Of a DNA stretch of 64,000 nt, positions 1-13,000 are shown piece by piece (the stretch's first letter is position 1; the number at the start of each line of letters is the position of its first letter). Source of the DNA: Caprimulgus europaeus (Eukaryota; Chordata; Aves; Caprimulgiformes; Caprimulgidae); contig OU015528.1 of the NCBI GenBank assembly GCA_907165065.1, forward strand, positions 28,666,515-28,730,514. The letters are read 5' to 3'. The translations under genes were made by a program, and so were the position numbers. The notes under the pieces are model-generated. The model saw only the letters and a program-made list of their open reading frames with translations. It had not been told where the DNA came from and did no database searches.

Positions 1-482
1 GGCAGTACTGTTCTTAAGAATGAAGACTAAGCCTGTACATGTGTGCCTCGCCCTCACAGTTGTTCACACTGAGATGTACACAAACTGCAGATGGATGTTT
101 ATAATTAAAAGTGAGTGTGCACAGTCTTGGCAAGCAAACGCAGGAATTGTACATCAGAGGCAGGGCTATTCTGCACACCACCATCATTGCTGTGTGTCCC
201 AAAGTCATTGCACATTTTCCCACTATGTTTACTTAGAGTATAATTCAATACAAGGAGATTAAGTGGCTATTTTTTGTGTACAGCATTATTAATTTAGGCA
301 CCAAGGAACTGACTGTATTTGTAATAGACACAAATATGTGGGAATAAGACTACTTAGCAGTAATTACTGGCAGTGCACAGAATGTACTAGGCACTCTGCA
401 GAGCTTGACTAAGCAACCTTTCCTGAAAAGAAATCATAATAGCAAGGAAAACCAACTAAACAATGAGAATCACAACTGTTAC
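1..482. other. Intron and window edge
   Basis: Intron following the last exon seen. Beyond the donor at 481-482 I see nothing recognisable; small ORFs here look random. Confidence 0.5.
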
Positions 483-663
483 CAGAAAGGAATCTGCCAA
501 GTTTGTGCCAGGCTTGCATTCATCAATGTTCAGTAGTTTCTGGATAAGCATCAGTTTATTAATGAAAGCATTTTCAAAACTTGTTAAATAAAAAGCATTT
601 AAAATAAATGATAATCCACGGAAAGATTCAAACTGACTTTGTTTTAATATCCATTTTCCAAAG
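483..663 (-). CDS. Exon, 60 codons, phase 2 to 0 (last exon in the window)
   Basis: The frame opens at the acceptor gctcctttcacaattag and ends at the donor CTG|GTAACAG. It reads [20 protein letters not shown], then [20 protein letters not shown] and [20 protein letters not shown]. The gene must continue to the left of the window because the exon ends with a donor rather than a stop. Two alternative upstream AGs exist; the one chosen fits the preceding exon. Confidence 0.74.
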
Positions 664-3600
664 CTAATTGTGAAAGGAGCAAAACCTTTTAGATAAGAAA
701 AGGAAAGGTTTTTTTTAAAAAACCTTTCATCCAAAGTGCTAGTTTTCAGCCAATTTTCTTCTTTTGCAGAGAGTTGTCAGATACAAAAACACTGTAACCT
801 AGGTAACCATATCAGCCATCAAAGTTAAGAACTTGAATACCATCTGTAGACTAAAATTTACACTGCCACTACTAGGTAAATGCTAATGAAGATAATACTA
901 GAAATTATGATAGTTTACTGTGCTTGGCTGTTGTATCTAAAAGACTAATGATCTGAATTGTTCGCTGTGGCAGAATTGAATTTGTAGAGTGTTTGGAAGT
1001 ATTGCAGAGACGCTAAAGTTCACTCTGACTGTACAATGGCTTTTATCATGAAACTTGGCTGATAGGTGAGTTTCTGAGTGTGAGCAAATAGCTTGCTAAT
1101 GTCAGGATAGTGTGTGTAATGGAGTATTATAGGTAGATATCTGAACTAAATAAAAAAAGCGGGGGTAGGGACAAGAAGTTGTACCCTGATGCAATGATGA
1201 GATCACATAATGTCTGCTGAGGTCTGTGATCACATCGTACACCATGGTTACAGTTCTTTGGATACAAACCGTGTGCAGGGGTTGTAGTCTATGCAGTCCT
1301 TTTTGGGTCTGCTACCTGAGGGATCTTTCACAAGACATTGTGTTTTGTTTTGCAACCATATCTTTAGACTAACAGCAGGCTGAGGTGACTCTTGAAAAAT
1401 GCCATGTTTTCATAAAGACAGCAGTTCAGGAATTTGGGATTTGGATACTTTCTACATTTAGAAGCTTGTTTGTCAAAGCAAGAATAGCCACAAGCACAGC
1501 AAGATCTGTCAGATTCACCATGCTTCTGGCTTGAATATTTCCAGTCCTTGTAAATCCTCACCCAAACACTGAGGTAGAGACGTAATTGTGACTTGTAGCT
1601 AGTTTTTTCTCTTTCAACATCACAAGAGATTATCCACATTGTGCTGGGAGACTCTTTGACTAATTTAAATCTCCTGGTATTTAAGTGTTTCTTCAGTAAC
1701 TGTTGGGCACACCTCTGAACTTATACCTCTTTCTTTTGCTTTCTTGTTGGGAAAGAAGAGGATGTTAATCACCTACATTCCTTCCTAAATCCTTATATTT
1801 ATCAGATCGCTTTTCCTCCCCAAATTCTCTCTGCACATTTTCAGCACATCTTGTTTTAGAAAAAGTTTGAATCTCTTCATAAAATCTATAATCTTGTTGC
1901 TTCATAAAAAGAAGTTTTGCCCTCTGTGTGTGACCACATAGCAGTTCATGGATTGTGTAAGACTACTTTAAAGGTAGCAAATGCTACCACTAGCAATTGC
2001 TAATTGTAATGGTAGCAATGTATATTCCACACCAACTTACATCCAATCCTTGATTCTGTGTAAAATAGTCAACAATTTTTGTAAGTGACCAGTCATTTAT
2101 CAATTCTTGCAGTAGGCCAGCAGTCTGTGCTTTGGTCATGTCTTTTTCCAACAGAACCCAAGCCTGAGTTATTCTTAACCAAGCTCCACCGAGAACCAAG
2201 TAATCACATGGAGACTGTTACGTTTCCACAGGAAAAAAATAGTATTTTATCAAGGACTAAAAATTCTCTGGCTCACAAAATCAATGTTTTCCAAGAGTTC
2301 TCTATCAACAGACCTTCTTCAAAGGTTACATTGCACTAAAAGTAAAGGCAGAGAGTTTCCAGATGAGTCAAGTACACTCATACTTGCATTATTTTTCTAT
2401 ATATTTTGGTTTAGAGTTCATACAGGTTCACATTTAGAGGGATAGAATATTACTGTGAAATGGCAGTGCAAAACTTTTTTTTAGGATTCTCCTGTGAGAA
2501 AGGTATTTTATGATTAGATTTATTGCTTGCAAATTAGAATGGCATTAAAGCATAAACTTTCAGAATCGTCTTCTGGAGGACATGGGCCTTCTGGGTACAG
2601 TGAGTCTGTGTGGGGCAGACTAACACAGGTAACTGTACCTGCTCAAAGCCTTGACTACCAGTCAAGAAAGCTGTCAGAAGCTCTTTTAGGAATATTGTGC
2701 TTTTAAGGCTAATCTGTGAGTTGCTCTACTAGTTTATAGACAAGTATATAGATTTGACTATGGTTTTGAGTAATGAATTTTTCTTTAAATTCAAAATACA
2801 GAAATAAAAATGTATTTCTTTATACTGAGTTGCTTAGATACATAAAGCAAGGAATGGCTTGGTGCACACTTTACTATGCTTTGGTGAATGTGATGCTATA
2901 AAGGAATACAGTAAATTGTCTTTGGTGAATAAATAAAAATCCTTTTTAGAGTCTTTTGGTAAATCATATGTTGAAAATTCAAGTATTAATCATAAACAGT
3001 CCAGCTTTGAAATAATAAGTATTTCCTCCATGCATCTTATTTTGACTCTCACTGCACTACAGAAAGCATATAACATTTGAATAAAGCAGAAGAGTTTTTA
3101 AAATAGAGGGCCAAGGTCTCGGTCTTGGCTGATAGAAATGCTCCATTAGAATTCAAGGAGCCATGTTAATTCATGCAAGTTGAGGATCTGAAACATTACC
3201 TTTGATTAAGGAGTTTGTATTGTAGCAAGACGATAAAATAACGAGACAGAGATTTGATTTGGAACACAGAGGTGCTGGATAAAATTCAGAAGTTACATAT
3301 TAAGTGCTTTAAGCGTGTTTTTGATTGACTTTAATGTGTGTTTTTCAGGGAGCTACAACAAAGATCAAGATAATAATTTCTCTCTCCTTTTCCTGTGAAT
3401 TTCAGCAAAGTGGAGGAGAGAGTGAACTGTTTTACTAACATTTCAAAGCCTAAACCACTTTTGTAGAAGTTCATGTTATATCTGATTATGGATATCTGCA
3501 TCTCAGTAGACGTGTGACATGAGTCTTACTTTTTAATAAAATATAACTCACTACTGTTAGGAAATTGTCAGCGTTTACTGAAATATTTTCAACTTGCTCA

Positions 3601-4032
3601 CATTTTTTTTAAGTATGAAAGAATATATGGGGTCCTACAAAGCACTGACAGGGTGGAGATGGCTAGACTGCTTCCCTCTTACAGAACTGTAGATTTTTTT
3701 TTCAATTACTTAGTTCTGCAGGACAAAGATTATAAGCATAAGAAAAATGTGTTTTCACTTTTATGCTTAAACTTATGGTCATGTTTAGAGATCTGAATAC
3801 TCATTGCCACAACTAATAGTGTTAATACCATTAACAGCTGTATTGGGTTTGCGTGGCAAGGTTTTGGTAGCAGTGGGGGAGGGGACATGGGGCGGCTTCT
3901 GTGAGAGAAGCTGCCAGAAGCTTCCCCCCATGTCCGACCGGACACAGTCAATGCCAACTGGCTACAAGAACAGACCCGCCGCTGGCCAAGGCCGAGCCAA
4001 TCAGTAACGCCTCTGTGATAACATAGTTAAGG

Positions 4033-4064
<32 letters not shown>

Positions 4065-7000
4065 AAGAGAGGGAAGAAAAAAAAAAGCTGCACACTTTGC
4101 AGCTGGAGAGAGGAGTGAGAAGATGTAAGACAAAACAACTCCACAGACAGCAAGGTCAGTGAAGAAGGAGGGGGAGGGAATGGGCTCCAGGCGCCGGAGC
4201 AGAGATTCCCCGCAGCCTGTGGTGCAGACCAGGGTGAAGCAGGCTGTGCCCCTGCAGCCCATGGAGGTCCATGGTGGACCAGATGACCACCTGTAGCCCG
4301 TGGAGGACCCCACGCCGGAGCAGGTGGATGCCGAAGGAGGCTGTGACCCCGCGGGAAGCCCGCGCTGGAGCAGGATCCTGTCAGGACCTGTGGCCCGTGG
4401 AGAGAGGAGCCCACGCCGGAGCAGGTTTGCTGGCAGGACTTGTGACCCCGTGGGAGACCCGCGCTGGAGCAGTCCCTTCCTGAAGGACTGCACACCATGG
4501 AATGAACCCATGCCAAAGCAGTTCGTGAGGAACTGTCGGTCATGGGAAGGACTCACATTGGAGAAGGTGGTGGAGGACTGTCTCCCGTGAGAGGGACCCC
4601 ACACTGGTGCGGGGGAAGGAGACCTCCCCCTGAGGAGGAAGGAGTGGCAGAAACACCGTGTGATGAACTGACCCCAACCCCATTCCCTGTTCCCCTGTGC
4701 CGCTGGGGGGAGGAGGTGGAAATCAGGAAAGAGATTAAGCCCGGGAAGAAGGGAGGGATGGGGGAGGTGTTTTAAGATTTGGTTTTACTTCTCACTATCC
4801 TCTAATTTTGACTGGTAATAAAGTAAATTTGTTTTTCTTGCTCTGAGTAAATGAGGTTACAAGATTTAGCGGAGATGATCTAATAGCTCACTGGTACTGA
4901 GAAGGGCAGACCATGCCCCACTCCCTGGCTCATTTTTTATGTCCTCTTCATTCCAGGCTTTACGTTTATTTTTATCTTTGCTCTCTCATGCCAGTTCTGG
5001 CTCTCATCTGACCCATTAACTTACTCATATTACAAAACTGTAAACTAAGGACTGATATTAGATCAGAACTTTTATTTCTGCAAGGATTTTAGAAACAAAA
5101 ATCTAATATATTTCAAACAAATGTGGGGGTTTTTTTTATTTCCACCTGAATTTGACATCCCTGTTACCTGTTCTGCAGACACAATGGCAGAGCATCCTCA
5201 AGTAGCTGTTAGTGGATGTAGTTACAAAGAGGTCCCAAAGCTAGTTATGATTAGTAATAGTAACAGCCAAGAAGCTCTCAATTAATAGACAAACTATTTT
5301 TGCTGTATTCAGGATTAAATCACCTCTGATGAAGCCATCTCTGTAGCAGATCACTCAGTTGCAGCTTCAGCAATTTGAGATCTAGGAAGCTTTCCTAAGC
5401 AAGTCATCTAGGCTCCTCTTTCAACTGTGTCAAGCCATAAGGTTTTCCAATTCAGCCTATTCCAAGATAAGTGTTTCTCAGAGGTGTGAGGAAACATTCT
5501 CCCAATGTGTCCTTTCTCTTTCCATTGTCTGCAGGGAAAATAGAGATTAGCACTCAGGTAGAAAACGTCACATGGAGACCAGAGGTCATATGGCAAGATA
5601 AATTAAAAAATTATTTTAAAAAAATGAGAACACATTTGTAAATTGTGCATGCAGAAGGAAAAATTGGGTCAACCTCTTTTAAATTAGTATTTAAAAAGAC
5701 AAATCCAAAAACCAACATTGAGACAAAAAAAAAAATCTGTTGCTTCCTTCATGACCTTAATCTATTTCCTCAACCAAAGAGTTATAATAGTTTAGCATCT
5801 CCAGTGGTTCACTGATCTATTTGCTCAGTGCCATAATAAGAAGTGTAAGACAACTGTTGAATCAAAAGTATTTTTTGCTGCTCCTATGAAACTGGAATTT
5901 TAGTCAAAGCTATATTTAAAAACTTGCTGATCTTGTTGACGCCATTTAAACAACAATTATTGTAGGAGAATAAAGTCCTCTTCAAATGAATCTGAAATCT
6001 GACTGATTATGGGGGATATCTACTGTGAATAACACTGGAATAAAGAAACTCAGTCTCCTCTCTGAGTATCAACTGAACAAGAATCAGGTTTCCATATAGA
6101 TAGGAGGACCAGTATAGTTTTATTGTGTCTACTACCATTTATGACATACTTGAAAAAAAGATTCAGAAAAATACAGATTTAACAATTTGTTCATTGTAGT
6201 AAAAATTGCAGTTTAAATTTTCCTTCACGAGCAGAGATATTTTTACAGGATATCCTATTTTACTATCTTTGAGATAATATAAAGAAAATAATTATTATGT
6301 CCCTTTAAAGAAGAAAAAAGAGTGGAGAAAGATAGAGACTTTTAAAGCCTTTTGCCTTCAATAAAAATGCAAGATAAATGCAAAAAAAAAGTGATGAAGA
6401 GAAACCAAATACAATGGTCCCAAATTTTACTTAGCTGTTAATTCCTATGGGAATATTGAATACACACAGATGCAATTTTATCAGCCACTCTCTCATCTGG
6501 AAAACTAGTACACCAGTCTCTGCTGTTTGAAGGCTTTAAGATGTCTGTGTTCACAAGCTTATGTTATTAAAAGTAGAATCAGTACTGTTGGGAAAAAAAA
6601 AAAGAAAAAAAAAAAAGAAAAAAAAAAGAAAAAACATGGTACTACTTCCAGAGAAGGGAAAAGAGAGCTGAGGGAAGTAAATATTTGGTCAGGGTGGGGA
6701 AAGGTTGAAGGGAGGAGAAGATGAGACTTCATGTCTCAGTTCCACTTTGTGTTTGCAAAGCCAGGAGTGCAGCATGTTGCTAAGCAGGCCTGCTCTATTC
6801 AGGATATCTTTTTCAAAGGAACCTAAAAGAAAGTAACACATTATTTCATTCACCAATTACCTGCAATTTTCAGCATCTTGATTTTGGTCTATTACTTTCC
6901 TTCTCTATTCTCCTTCTGTTTACCCAACATATTTCCAAACCTCTAGATGGTATAATGCAATTTTTTTTGGTGTCCTAATTCAGTCCTATCCCTTTTGTAC

Positions 7001-10000
7001 TTTTTCTAATAACAATAAAAAAAAGAAAATCCAAATAATGCTACTGCAGTCTTAGTAGAGTTTTCCTACTTTGGTTAATGGAAGCAAAATAGGAGATAAA
7101 CAAGTAATAACTACTGGAAGAACTGTGCATAATGCCTCCAAATGGACTCTTGTCTGCAAATCACCTGTGTGAAACATTCAGAAATGGATTACAAATCACC
7201 CAGTGATTTTCTAGTTTCATATTTATAACATGTCTGGCCAGATTTCCTTAGCCCAGTGACAGATTCTGCCTGTTGGCTCTGAAAACACCAGATCAATGCT
7301 TAGTTGAATTTTTTGTGAACTCAACAAGCTGTATTTTTATTTTCCCCATCTGCCCTCTCACATGCTTCCTAGCCCAAATAACATTATGTGAAGGACCTCT
7401 AAAACCAGCAGCATTTGTTAGAAGCACCATTTCTCCTCAACACATAACCACTTTCACAGCTACTATAATTATTATTAGTTCAATTATTTAACTTATACAA
7501 TAATAATTTCTTTAAAAAATAAAAAAAAATATTATTAGTACAGATTTTTTTCTTGGCCCATAATTTACCCCTGAAAAAATACTTTTATCAGAAATTCTAA
7601 GAAATTTAGCCCTCATAAAATGAGATACATGCAGCTTAGATGCAGACAGATCACATTGAACCTTTCTGCTTCCACTTTTTCACCTTATAAGAACATGTGC
7701 GGATGTTCCACTGTGGCTGTGTGGGTTCATTCTTTGTCACTCAGAGCTTGTCTCTTGAACAAGTGATTTTTTTTCAGCCCACTTTAGGATCTTAACTGTG
7801 GAGGAAGATATGGCAGAGCCCCTCTTCCCTTCATGCTAAAATACATCCCTATTTTCCCTATGGCTGTCTAGAACTTGCTGAGTGAGGCTTTTTTTCTAGC
7901 CTCAGTAGGTTCTCTGTCAAGTATTTCCTCTATATTATTCTCTTTGGGAACTTTTTGACCCTAAACCCTCCTCCTGGGGACAATTCAACCTGCAAACTGT
8001 TCTTTCAACCACAGTTATAAATATATAAAATACAAGTTACCTTGTCAAACACTCACTGATTAAGATTAAATACTCTCTCATGGTTATATATGGGAGGTCT
8101 TATCAGGAAAGCTAGACAGACAGAGAAATTTTCTGACTTCAGTTTTCCCTGTAATGGTGTCCCTGTTTGATTGCTGAATCACCTGGGTTTTGTTTTTTTT
8201 TGTTGTTGTTGTTGCTACATTTTGTTGAGATTTTTGTTCTTGTTGTCTGCAAAAGGCTAAGTTTAGTATAGTCAGAAATTAACCAACAGAATTATTTCCT
8301 ATCTGAAAATCTGACTTACTTGAATTGTGTTTTTACTGATCATAATTTTGACAAGTGATTTATTCATGAAGGGGAAAAATATTTTTAAAGGACTTTAATA
8401 AGAAGTAAACAACTTTCTCTGAATGCAACATGATGTATGCCTAAAGTCACCTAATGTCATACAGCTGGACATAGGCTTGTAGAGTACCACATTCCCAAAG
8501 GTGCCTGAAATGTATCCAAAGGTGCCAAAAAAGTACCTTTTAGTCATCTTATAATGTCTAAAATCTTGTCTTTTGGTTTGTTGTATGTATAGGTAATGTA
8601 TTTAGTTTTCAGAGAAACTTTGAGATCTAAGAATCTAGACACTGATAAATATTAAATGGATTTTTTCTGTGAAGGATATTTTGACAAAAGTCTCAATGAG
8701 AAGGAAATCTTCCTCCTTTTGAGAATCCTAGGAAGTGATCACTTACACTTATTTTGCCCTAGGGGTTTTGAGAGGTGCAGGTGGAAAGAAGAATCAAGTG
8801 TTTTGTTGCCCCGAAGTTAAAATGTGGAATTTTTAAGGAGCCAGTTGCCTCACCTTATTTAATACAACCTGTATAGAGGAAAGGTAACAAGGGAGGAATT
8901 AATTTGTTTTTCTGTAACATGGAAACTCAGCAAGGAGGTCTATGTTTATTATATTAATTTTATAGTTTCTTGTTGGTGTAGGTCAAGAAAGAAATGCTGC
9001 AGTCTTGAACGAGAAAAGTGTCCCCACAAGGAAGAAAACTATAAAGAAATAAAACAAAACACTATTAAAACAGTTGTTCCCCAAAAATAATCTAGTATGA
9101 AAACAATTTTACAATACTGTGTTGGAAATATAGGGGTTGGTTATGGCATTATGTAGCATCACTGGTTAATACAAAATTGCGGAGAGGTTCAGATCTTGCC
9201 TAGTAGCTGAAAGTTGTAAGCATTAAACTTGAGAGTCCTGACTGCTTTAGCCTGATGTCTTTCTGTCTCCAGAAAAAGTTCTGAATCAGCAGGACTGAGA
9301 GGCCATAACGTGTATGCATAGCAGTTCGTAACTTGGCAGCTTTCTCTGTGCTGGAAGGATCCCACCTCCTGAGTGTGTCTATTAACCAAGGTGTGATTGA
9401 CCACTGTGAACCACCTTCTCAGAGGTAAGCGTGAACTTTTCCTCTCTACCCACAATGATGCTGCAGGTGCCTAGCTGCAGGAGAAGATATCAGGCTGTAG
9501 ACCTTAAAGTTTTTAGTGGTAGACTCCTGCTTTCAGTAACAGGTAGTAAGTAACAAGACTCTTTTTGTACTATTTGGAATATCACTGTTTCTTTCTAGTT
9601 TGTCTGCACTACTATCTCTCTTTGCGTGAATTTAGGTTTTTAACTACCTGTTTATTTTATGCAATGCTTGCATTACTTCTTTCTGCCATCATTTGTACCA
9701 TTTCAGTAACCTTCCATTCTCCCTTATGTCTTTTCCACTTTACTCTCATTTCCATATGGCCTTAGTCTGTTTTGTTCTTCTTTCCTCCTCCAAATCGTAA
9801 CTTTTAGGTGGTAGCTGTGGGAGTTTTTCAGGTTGGAAACTGGTTGCCCAGCTATGTTGTGGAAACTTGTCTTTGAAGTTACTCAACACATCACCAGATA
9901 TAACCCTGCTCTGACTGTGAAGTCAGATCTAATTTTATAATTGTCCTGTGTTGAGCAGGGGATTGGAGCAGATGGCCTCCAGATTTTCCCTCTGGTAAAG

Positions 10001-13000
10001 AAGACTTCCTTAGGTGTGTGATGGATTCTAGTCAAGATCGAAGTAACAGGATTGACAGCTCCTTTTCAGAGGGTCTGCTATTGTGGACCCTCCACTGAAA
10101 TAGAGGACACTACCATCATTCACAACTGTGACACTGTTTTGGAAGTGAATAGGCTTCAATATGTTTAAAATTTACACTTTTGAAAAGATACTACGGAATG
10201 GATATATATACATTTTCTGTATAGTCTGCTTTGATGTTCTGTAAGACATTTGCTCTTTTGTTCTGCTTAGAAAAGTCAGCTATGTAGTACCATGTACAGG
10301 ATGTATTTAAAACTACACATATTGACTTTCATTTTACGATGCAGCATGAATATGAATTATGCAACTAGTGGCTCTCCTTAAAAATTCTAATTTAGCATTA
10401 GGAAGTTAGCTGTAAATTGTAATTTACCATCTGCTCACCATATACCTACCAGTTGTGGAAAAGATAAACTGAATTACTTGCCTTACCTAATGCAGAAATA
10501 AACTCCCAATCAAAGCCCTGGTTACACTTATTAAGAAAAATTTGCTAACTCTTTAGAAAAGACTCAAGTAATTTTTAAGTATCAGTACAATATATACAGA
10601 AACACTTTAAAATCTGTTGTAAAACTTTTATTTATGATATGAAATTAAATATCTTCTTGTTTCCACAGCAAAAAAAGAAATCTTACAAATACTCAGTTCT
10701 AATTTTAATTAGTGAAGGGATGAAATTAGAAAAAGAAAAAAAAGCATAAATTTTACTGACAAAAGTTAACACTAGTAAGTCAGCAGACATAATCTAGACT
10801 AATTAATGAAAACTATCTTTTTTGAAGATTATTTGTCTCAGACACCAGAAAACACAGCAGAGGACTAGTAAGGCTTTAACTCACGATGTCCCTATTTTAC
10901 AGCATAAATGTGAGCTACAGATGGTTCCTCATGCAAACTCTAATTCAAGCACATCAGTAGAAACGTCAGCAAAAACCAGACTGTCTTAATGCTGTCTTGT
11001 AAATCTCAGGGGCCTTCACTCCTGTACACATTACTCACAGATGACCAGATGCAAACGGAACTGAAATCAAGGAGCAGAAAAGGGGCAGAACCAAGTCTTA
11101 TGTGAATGAAATTCAAAGTTCACAGCCTTCACTGAGCTGTTACAACCTCCTAGACCCTCCTTCCACACAAGTTTCATGTTCCACAGACCTCCATGAGGGC
11201 TTTAAAGTCTTAACTTGAGGCTCTCATCAGCTGCCCATGTTGTTCACCCTCAGAATTGCCACATAATTGGATTTAATGTGTCATTTAACTTAGTTGGGGA
11301 AAACCCTAAATACACACTAGAGTGCACTAAAACACAAAACTATATGCAAGGGTATTCCACCCTGGCCAACCCAATCTACCCCATCTGATCTTGACAAAAT
11401 TACAGGACCAGTGTTAAATATGATAACCAGATTTTTTCCTACAGATGTCTTGAGTTTGCTAGGACAAGATGATATGTCATGATGAAGCTACCTGCATAAC
11501 CATTTGGGAAAAAAGACCTAGGTCTGAGAAGTGAAGGCAACTCCTAATCTCAGCCATCTGGTGTACAGCATGAACTTGGACTTGTGCTTCTGTGCATGTG
11601 TTTGCTGCAAAGGCTGAGCCCCTCAGCACCCACAAACTATCTAGGTCTTGTGAGACTCAGGAAAAGGGATTTATCTACCGAACTCTCCTGATGAGCCCAC
11701 ACCTCCAGGACTGTGTGCTGCTGGAAGTGCCAGTCTTTTAAATTCTAGGGTTTTTTGTGTGTGTATTCATTCAACATGTGGAAGAGATGAATTAAACTTT
11801 CCTCATGGGAGCATTCAAAATGACATTACCTCCTGGGGAAATGCCTTAATCATTGTCCTGTTGGTTAATGGCAGGAGAAGGGAGACCACTCTAAGTGTCT
11901 GAAGACAATATGCTGCAGAGTTAGTTTCATTATTTACTCTGCTTTTGCTAATTTTCAGGCATGCTCCTGGCTTGTTTCCCTGCCAGTTACCTCCTAGTCT
12001 TTTCCCATTCCATAATGATGCTTGGGAAGCCCAGAGAGTATTGCCGCCTCCATAATTTTCTTCCCTGCTGTTCAACACAAAATAAGACACAGCTCTAGCT
12101 TCAAGCAGATTTCAACAGAAGTAAGCTAGCTAGAAGACAAGAGCTTGCAGGGAAGAGAGTAAAGTGGTGCAGTGTGCACTGTGGAATTTGGGAATATTGC
12201 CAGTCTGATGACTTCTTAGAGTATCTCATTCTTTTATTCTCTTTCAGCAGAACTTATTTTGAGAAAGTATTACTTGGAATGACAGAGTGCAGAGGGAGGG
12301 AAAGAACAGGAACAAGTTTAATGATAGCAGAAGAAGAGAATATGTCCCAGTAAAATCTATGAAAGGCTGTCAGACATTGACAATTTCATCACTAGAGCTG
12401 GCAGGGATTTTTCAAGCAGAAACCAATTTAATCAGGAAATGTCAATATCTTGAACAAGGAATTTTTTCCTTGCATGTTTTTTTTTTTTTTTTTACATGAG
12501 TTCAATGGACTTGAAGAGTCTTCAAGTAGGGCTCTTGGCAACCTAAGGACATTTGACTCCAGAGCAAAGACCAGCAGCTGGTCCTCTCCAAGAGTAACCA
12601 ATTTGTTGGGTCAGTTTTTCTGTTGGGACACTAAGGCTAAGCAGCAATACTTGAGATTTCTCAGTGGAGCTTATTTGATTGTTCTCAGCTTTACTGCTTC
12701 ATATCACTTAAAGACAGTGTGAAAACTTGGAAGACTATTAAGCTTTACCCAGTTCTGTACACTGGTGTGTAAAGATAAAAGTCACCAGGGCCCTCTTCTG
12801 TGAGGACAGTTTCTGGGGACTCCTTGCAAGTGTTACTACTCAAGTTTACATGTCATGACACCACATCAGTCAAACACTTGTGCTTTTTAAATTTCTGGTT
12901 CCACTCCAATGAAACAAAAAAGTTGACATTCATTATCCCATGTCAGATCAAGGAAATGCCTTTTCCCTTCCTTCTCTCTTCATTGTTTTGCAGACTGTAT

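Larger units (their letters stand above)
2215..11829. other. Intron of about 9.6 kb
   Basis: It holds an ERVL-type LTR (3839-4850), a purine-rich A tract (6591-6634) and an old CR1 piece (9815-10003). The rest is AT-rich unique sequence. Minus-strand splice pairs enclosing 12 to 38 nt occur (for example near 8750, 8860 and 5170), but none is needed by the phase chain. Confidence 0.5.

Noticed and set aside
2276-2336. Strong acceptor followed by [15 protein letters not shown] on the minus strand
   Set aside because: Its donor would leave an intron of only about 60 nt before the next exon, and the phase does not match.
3948-4604. Minus-strand ORF of 218 codons, and a second of 180 codons overlapping it
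   Set aside because: They lie inside the ERVL LTR and arise from its GC-rich internal repeats plus an A30 run read as phenylalanines.
5408-5534. Minus-strand ORF after a very good acceptor ([18 protein letters not shown])
   Set aside because: No usable donor before the stop and no place in the chain.
11991-12067. 77-nt minus-strand splice pair ([18 protein letters not shown])
   Set aside because: In the phase demanded by the 300-nt exon it contains a stop.
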